A stretch of 7,207 bases of DNA, taken from contig JASEJH010000045.1 in NCBI GenBank assembly GCA_030016455.1, positions 1,565-8,771 of the forward strand. The letters run 5' to 3'. Origin of the DNA: Thermoanaerobacteraceae bacterium. Its GTDB lineage: Bacteria; Bacillota; Desulfotomaculia; Desulfotomaculales; Ammonificaceae. The notes under the pieces were generated by a model, which was not told where the DNA came from, did not search any database, and saw only the letters and a program-made list of their open reading frames with translations. The first letter of the stretch is position 1. Every line of letters starts with the position of its first letter. Positions 6,519 to 7,207 of the stretch are shown here, one piece after another. The translations under genes and the position numbers were made by a program.

Positions 6519-7207
6519 CCCGCACCCCCAACCGGATAGGGTGGCAGAAGCCGTTTTCCTTCCGGGTCACTCCTGTAGTTTCCGGGCTGGCCGCTCAAGG
6601 CCAGAATCAACGCTACCCGGCCCCAAGGCGTGTCGATATTGTCAATAATACTGATTTTCCGCTGCTGGTATTCTTTAATATTCCCGCTCGTTCCGGTGCT
6701 CCCTCGTACCACCGCCACTTTTGCTCCCTGGGCGAGCAGGCCGTCGATCAGCCCGAGTTCGACCGGTGGCGGCCCCGAAGCATCTTCTCCCCCGGCCGCC
6801 CCGACAATCACCACCGCCTGAACCGCCAGGTTGTAACCGCCGCTGACCTCAACCAGACCCTCCCGCACCAGGTAATCAACCAGAGCCGAGTTTTTCCCCG
6901 TGGCGATTGCCGTACCGAGTTCGCGCGACAGGCGTGCCTGCGCCTCCTCCCCGCTCTCCTCGTTCCACCCAAGGTCCACCCGCAGTTTTTCTACTGTGAC
7001 GGCGTCAGCAAAGTCATCCGGCACCGTAGTAACCGATTCCACCACCGCACCCGCCGTCTGCAGATCGCTCAGCAACTCCTGGGAAGCCGCCCCGCCCGCC
7101 TCTACAACCGCCACCGTGAAACCCTTGAGGCGGTTTGCGATGGCAAAGGGCACAACTTCCCGGGCGAAAAGCTGGAGCATACGGTTTTCAGCTTCCACCT
7201 GCTCGAG
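6515..7207 (-). CDS. MctB-type copper transporter family protein (5' end outside window)
   Basis: The reading frame is open to the window edge: upstream of an internal GTG at 7198 it continues as Leu-Glu-Gln, so the true start lies outside. The visible 231 residues match the C-terminal part of the MctB/DUF3186 family. They begin at the end of a heptad-like helix (LEQVEAENRMLQLF), followed by a Rossmann-like strand (GFTVAVVEAGGA), a glycine-rich segment (VVIVGAAGGEDASG), a second strand (GAKVAVVRGSTGTSG) and the ending DNIDTPWGRVALILALSG. Family members normally have one N-terminal membrane anchor and a coiled coil, which would be in the missing part. The mycobacterial founder is linked to copper resistance, but I see no cysteine or clear metal site here, so 'copper transporter' is a family label rather than a demonstrated role. 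The stop overlaps the next start by four bases (ATGA), indicating co-translation with the glycosyltransferase. An envelope role is inferred from neighbours. Confidence 0.8.
   Translation of the reverse strand, partial: LEQVEAENRMLQLFAREVVPFAIANRLKGFTVAVVEAGGAASQELLSDLQTAGAVVESVTTVPDDFADAVTVEKLRVDLGWNEESGEEAQARLSRELGTAIATGKNSALVDYLVREGLVEVSGGYNLAVQAVVIVGAAGGEDASGPPPVELGLIDGLLAQGAKVAVVRGSTGTSGNIKEYQQRKISIIDNIDTPWGRVALILALSGQPGNYRSDPEGKRLLPPYPVGGAG

Overview
The window is GC-rich and gene-dense, and every gene I can support lies on the minus strand. Described in transcription order (from high to low coordinates), it holds nine protein genes: an edge-truncated MctB-type 'copper transporter' family gene, a family 2 glycosyltransferase, a MraY/WecA-like membrane phosphosugar transferase, a four-gene 2-oxoacid:ferredoxin oxidoreductase (delta, alpha, beta, gamma), a peptidase T-like M20 metallopeptidase, and diaminopimelate epimerase (dapF). 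The ferredoxin-linked oxidoreductase, the mctB-GT2-GT4 triplet and the lysine/peptidoglycan gene dapF together suggest an anaerobic Gram-positive bacterium of the Peptococcaceae/Desulfotomaculum-Pelotomaculum type. That placement is inference from gene content and style only.

Layout. Bases 4987-7207 form a tightly overlapping envelope unit: mctB-like to GT2 overlap by ATGA, and GT2 to GT4 by TGATG. A 148-base gap (4839-4986) follows. Bases 2169-4838 hold the korDABC cluster: D and A overlap by 8 bases if alpha starts at its GTG, A and B are 3 bases apart, and B and C share TAATG. A 140-base repeat-rich gap follows, then the M20 peptidase and dapF, 17 bases apart. Nothing is coded after dapF except a short repeat tract (1-49).

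How the genes fit together. The oxidoreductase would use CoA, thiamine diphosphate and iron-sulfur clusters to decarboxylate a 2-oxoacid (2-oxoisovalerate or 2-oxoglutarate are the likeliest substrates) and reduce ferredoxin. A peptidase next door is compatible with amino-acid fermentation, but that link is only inferred. The envelope unit probably makes or modifies a polyprenyl-linked glycan.

The most unusual signal is not a gene. Three junctions (after dapF, between korC and the peptidase, and between korA and korB) carry short direct repeats of unrelated sequence but the same 7-base period. Two run into coding sequence: one supplies the start codon and first ~12 residues of the beta subunit, the other the last 11 residues of the gamma subunit. 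I see no CRISPR array, rRNA or tRNA gene, insertion sequence or defence system.
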